The notes under the pieces are model-generated. The model saw nothing but the letters and a program-made list of their open reading frames with translations, ran no database searches and was not told where the DNA came from. A stretch of 64,000 bases of DNA from Carallia brachiata (taxonomy: Eukaryota; Streptophyta; Magnoliopsida; Malpighiales; Rhizophoraceae). The stretch lies in contig JADCRB010000080.1 of NCBI GenBank assembly GCA_021464245.1, forward strand, positions 877,860 to 941,859, given 5' to 3'. Positions 60,867-64,000 of this stretch are shown piece by piece. Numbering within the stretch: position 1 is the first letter of the stretch; each line of letters begins with the position of its first letter. The translations under genes were made by a program, and so were the position numbers.

Positions 60867-61394
60867 TTTCAACAGCAATAAAAAGCCTCATTGCGGTATG
60901 ACAAGAAATTATCTTTAACGATCACCATCGTTAAATTAAATAAATACTTATAATTTTTTCATTAATTAAGAAATTTGTTAGGTCATAAATTATAATTTCT
61001 TTTTTTTTATATAAGTTTAGTAGTTTTTTTCCTAAAATTTGGATTTGAAACTTTATGGATAATGATATAAATTTTGAATCACTTGAGTACTTGAAAGGAC
61101 ATATATTTTATAATTTTCGTCATTAATTCGGAATGTATGTCAAAGATATAAATGTGTATAATATCATGTCAATTTTAATAATAGTTTCGTTTAGGTGTAG
61201 GTTATGTTATTGTTTATAATTTTATTTGAATGGGATAAATTTATCTAAACTTTCAGTGTCATATAAATCTAATTTAATTTCAATTTATTCTTTCATTAAA
61301 AGAATTTATCTAATTAATTTATAATTATTATAACCTAATCAGTTATAAATTATTTTAGTTGTCTATTTATCTTGTCTCGCATGTATTTCTCCTA

Positions 61395-61905
61395 AAGTTG
61401 TCAGAGCCGGACCAGTTATCGAACAAAAAATATTAGTGGGTCAAGGTTCAACCGGTTGAACCGGTATTTGAACCGGTATTTATTAATATATATATATAGA
61501 AAAATAATTTTAAAAAATAATACTTATACATGATTATTAAATATTAATTTTTTATTTTTAAGGATTAAATTAAAAGTTTTGATAAATTTAAGACTAAATT
61601 AAAAGTTTTGATAAATTTAGGATTAAATTGAAAGTTTTAATTAAATTTAAAACTCAAATTATAATTTAAATAAATATTGGGATCAAATTATAATTTATAA
61701 AACTTTCATACCAGTTTGAACCGGTTGAACTGGGTCCGATTTTTCACCGATTTTTTTCGATTTAAACCAGTTTTTGATCGGTTCAGACCAGTTTTGACCG
61801 ATTCGAGTTAAGAAATAATAGTGACCATTAACCGACTCAAACTTTTGACCAATCACTAATTGAACCAATCAAACTGACCGATCCGAACCAATTTTATCAA
61901 TATTG
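61395..61905. mobile_element. MITE rich in GAACCGG motifs (copy 2)
   Basis: The flanks share a perfect 10-bp repeat ATTTCTCCTA at 61385-61394 and 61906-61915. The interior has many GGTTCAACCGGTTGAACCGG-type words in its ends and an AT-rich centre with repeated AAATTAAAAGTTTTGATAAA. The termini are only weakly inverted. The duplication length fits Mutator-like (9-11 bp) better than hAT (8 bp). Confidence 0.6.
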
Positions 61906-61915
61906 ATTTCTCCTA

Positions 61916-62260
61916 TGCCCTTTGCTGATTTTATATACGAAATCGTTCTGTTTAAGAGAGAGAGAGCATGTGAGGGGTGGCCCCCACCATTTGAAATCCA
62001 AAACTTGAAATCCGGAAGCGGGATGATAGGTACATTAGAGGGCGTGCGTTCCAGCTGCAAAGAAAAAAGCTTAAAAAATTGACAAAAAAAAAAGGGGGCG
62101 TGATCAATCACAAAACAAAATTTCAAGTTTGTCAAAATTTCTCTCTCTCTAGTCTCTTCCCTCTTGTTCTTCTTTTTTTTTTTTTTTTGAATGTTTTGTA
62201 GATTTTTGTAACTTACAATAAATTAAATAACCATTAATTTATAGTATTTTTATTTACGGC
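61916..62260. other. Intergenic DNA
   Basis: Short CT-rich runs and a T run near 62172; nothing coding recognised. Confidence 0.5.
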
Positions 62261-62261
62261 A

Positions 62262-62473
62262 CTGTTATGTAGAGATATTAGTGACCAAATTTTATTTAAA
62301 CAGTCACTGAATTTATATAATTATAAGTATATTTTATATAATTATAATCAAAAAATATAAATTAAAAAATAATTTTTTTAAATTATTTTTTATTATTATA
62401 ATTATCCAAAATATATTTTTTATTACATAAAATATAAATCTAAAAATTATTCAGCCACTATCTTCTATAGTAA
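62262..62473. mobile_element. Possible small MITE with about 30-bp inverted ends
   Basis: The left end (CACTGTTATGTAGAGATATT then AGTGACCAAAT) and the inverted right end (CAATTGTATTACTATAGAAG then ATAGTGGCTGAAT) align loosely. The 210-bp interior is AT-rich. No clear target duplication. Confidence 0.35.
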
Positions 62474-62479
62474 TACAAT

Positions 62480-63090
62480 TGTTCCCGTTTTATTTATTAG
62501 ATATTGAGGTTGGTTTGGTCGTACAAATTTTATTTGCTTTTGCTCGGATATGATCCGACAACTGGGTCTCTGACACGTGTACGTCATTTTCCCTCAATGA
62601 TTTATTGTTTTTTGACTTACTACTACCAGTCACCTTTTAAAACGCTTCGGCTCTTTGGCTGTTGCTTGCTTGGCTTTGTAAGCTTCTTGCGGGTGCAATT
62701 TTTAATATCAACGACTACTATTATTTAACTTACTTTAACACAATAAAATAAATATGTAGTTTATCAATAGCATCCAATAGATATGTTTTTTTAATTTTAA
62801 TAATTAAATAATTTATATTAAACATATTTATTTACATGTAGTGTAATAAAAATTAGGACAAAGATTTGTCTGAACATTACTTTTAAAATGTAATTAATTG
62901 TATTCTAAAATATAATTACGTTAAACTTTTTTATAAAAAAATTTAGAAAAAATTATAAATTTAAAATTTAAAATTTGAAAAAATTATTTTAAAATTTAAA
63001 ATATAGATCTCACATGATATACGTTAAAATATTTTTTCTAAAAAATTTAATACAATTACATTAAAAATAAAGTTAGTTGTATTTCATTTC
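62480..63090. other. AT-rich intergenic DNA
   Basis: Contains a short open frame at 62504-62728 with no recognised motif. Nothing else supported. Confidence 0.5.
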
Positions 63091-63091
63091 C

Positions 63092-63275
63092 AATGAGTGT
63101 TGATTTGTAAGAAAATAATTTGAAAAGAAAATAATTTAAATAATTTTTTTACACAATTTTTTTATAAAGTATTATTTAATTTTTTAATTATTTTTTCTCA
63201 CAATATTCTTATCAATTTAAATAATTTTATTTTTTCATAATATTTTTTTATAATATTTTAACAATTCAAACGAAT
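63092..63275. mobile_element. MITE of the GTTTGGA family (copy 4, degraded)
   Basis: Begins GTTGATTTGTAAGAAAATAA and ends CAATTCAAACGAATAAAC. Shares ACACAATTTTTTT, TTTTTTCTCACAA and TTTAAATAATTTTATTTTT with the copy at 60512. It abuts the left arm of the fold-back element. Confidence 0.4.
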
Positions 63276-63276
63276 A

Positions 63277-63982
63277 AACGTGACTCTACCACTAAGATCT
63301 TAATAGATAACTTTGAGTCCAATATTATGCATCACTGTTTATATGTAAAAGAGTTCTTAACATGATTCAGATAAAAAAAATACAAACGTAAAAATTTAAA
63401 TTTAAAATTTATAATATAAAAATATATCATTTTACTATTGAACCACTAATTAAAGTAATCTCTTTTGATTACTTCGATAGTAAAACACTTTACAATATTG
63501 GATGTGAGTAATGCATGGTGGAAAATGCTGTTCAGCAGGACATTGAACATCTTACGTACCATTTGATGTACACCTAATCTCCGATTCTTTGAAATAATTT
63601 GAACTGCCAGGATTGACGCCATGCGTCTTCTGCAGACTCAATTTGAGTGAGATGGTCAAGTGGCCGTCTTGTCAAATAATTGATAAATAAAAAATTTTAA
63701 AAAATACAATTTTATAAATGTTCTGTTGAACAGCATTTTCCACCATGCATTACTCGCATTCAATAATGTAAAATACTTTACTATCCAACTTATCAAAGAG
63801 ACTATTTAAATTAATAATTTAATATTAAATCGATATATTTTTATATTATAAATTTTGAATTCGATTCTTTACATTACGCTCTTTTTATCTAAATCATGTT
63901 AGGAACTCTTTTAGATATAAATAATGATGTATAAAATTAAACTTAAAGTCGCTATTTAGGACTCTAGTAGTGGAGTCACGTT
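63277..63982. mobile_element. Fold-back DNA element with about 267-bp inverted arms
   Basis: The left arm is 63277-63544 and the right arm 63717-63982. Outer ends are AACGTGACTC and GAGTCACGTT, exact inverses. The inner ends are also close inverses: GGTGGAAAATGCTGTTCA on the left and its complement on the right. Arm identity is high near the inner end and about 80 percent by eye elsewhere. The 172-bp centre is unique and has no coding motif. The element ends 18 bases before the window edge, so the right flank is short and a target duplication could not be confirmed. Confidence 0.8.
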
Positions 63983-64000
63983 CAATCTCATTGGTATTCG

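Noticed and set aside
1..64000. CRISPR array, bacterial operon or viral genome
   Set aside because: No regularly spaced repeats, no Shine-Dalgarno-led gene clusters and no viral polymerase or capsid motifs; introns and families are those of a plant nuclear genome.

Overview
This is about 64 kb of nuclear DNA from a flowering plant, almost certainly a eudicot. The reasons are AT-rich intergenic DNA full of T/A runs, short multi-exon genes with GT-AG introns, plant-specific families (CCT-motif protein, BRH1-type RING protein, plant PLAC8 protein, XTH, SR45a), and remnants of LINE-like, SINE-like and MITE elements. The species cannot be told from the sequence alone.

Layout. 1-3.8 kb: AT-rich intergenic DNA. 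3.97-5.62 kb (+): a five-exon AT74-type phosphoglycerate-mutase-like gene. 6.48-6.56 kb (-): tRNA-Ala(AGC). 7.34-11.18 kb (-): a two-exon BTB/POZ gene whose only intron carries a decayed XTH gene on the opposite strand. 11.2-23.0 kb: a gene-poor stretch with LINE-like tails, one with clear target-site duplications, and a retroposed-looking 3' end. 23.04-23.57 kb (+): an intronless RING-H2 gene of the BRH1/RHA type. 24-28.6 kb: repeats, including a MITE rich in GAACCGG. 28.70-31.63 kb (-): an eight-exon PLAC8 gene with two micro-exons. 33.37-35.33 kb (+): a four-exon CCT-motif gene. 35.7-45 kb: intergenic DNA with MITE remnants. 45.06-50.83 kb (-): a full-length, intron-containing but heavily mutated copy of the TFIIH helicase XPB. 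52.90-55.28 kb (+): the exosome cap subunit RRP40, ten exons. 56.62-59.76 kb (+): an SR45a/Tra2-like RS-RRM gene with a frame problem in its last exon. 60-64 kb: MITEs, including a fold-back element with about 267-bp inverted arms.

The strongest overall signal is microsynteny. BTB, RING, PLAC8, CCT and XPB lie here in one line. From memory of the Arabidopsis map, this matches At1g63850-At1g63840-At1g63830-At1g63820 and, for RING-PLAC8-CCT-XPB, At5g41400-At5g41390-At5g41380-At5g41370/At5g41360. The XPB copy at the ancestral position is therefore dead here, with at least five in-frame stops, frameshifts and a DEVH to DKVH change, so a working XPB must lie elsewhere, possibly as a tandem or moved duplicate. 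The genes do not form a pathway. They are housekeeping and regulatory genes (RNA decay, splicing, ubiquitin ligation, transcription) sharing an old block.
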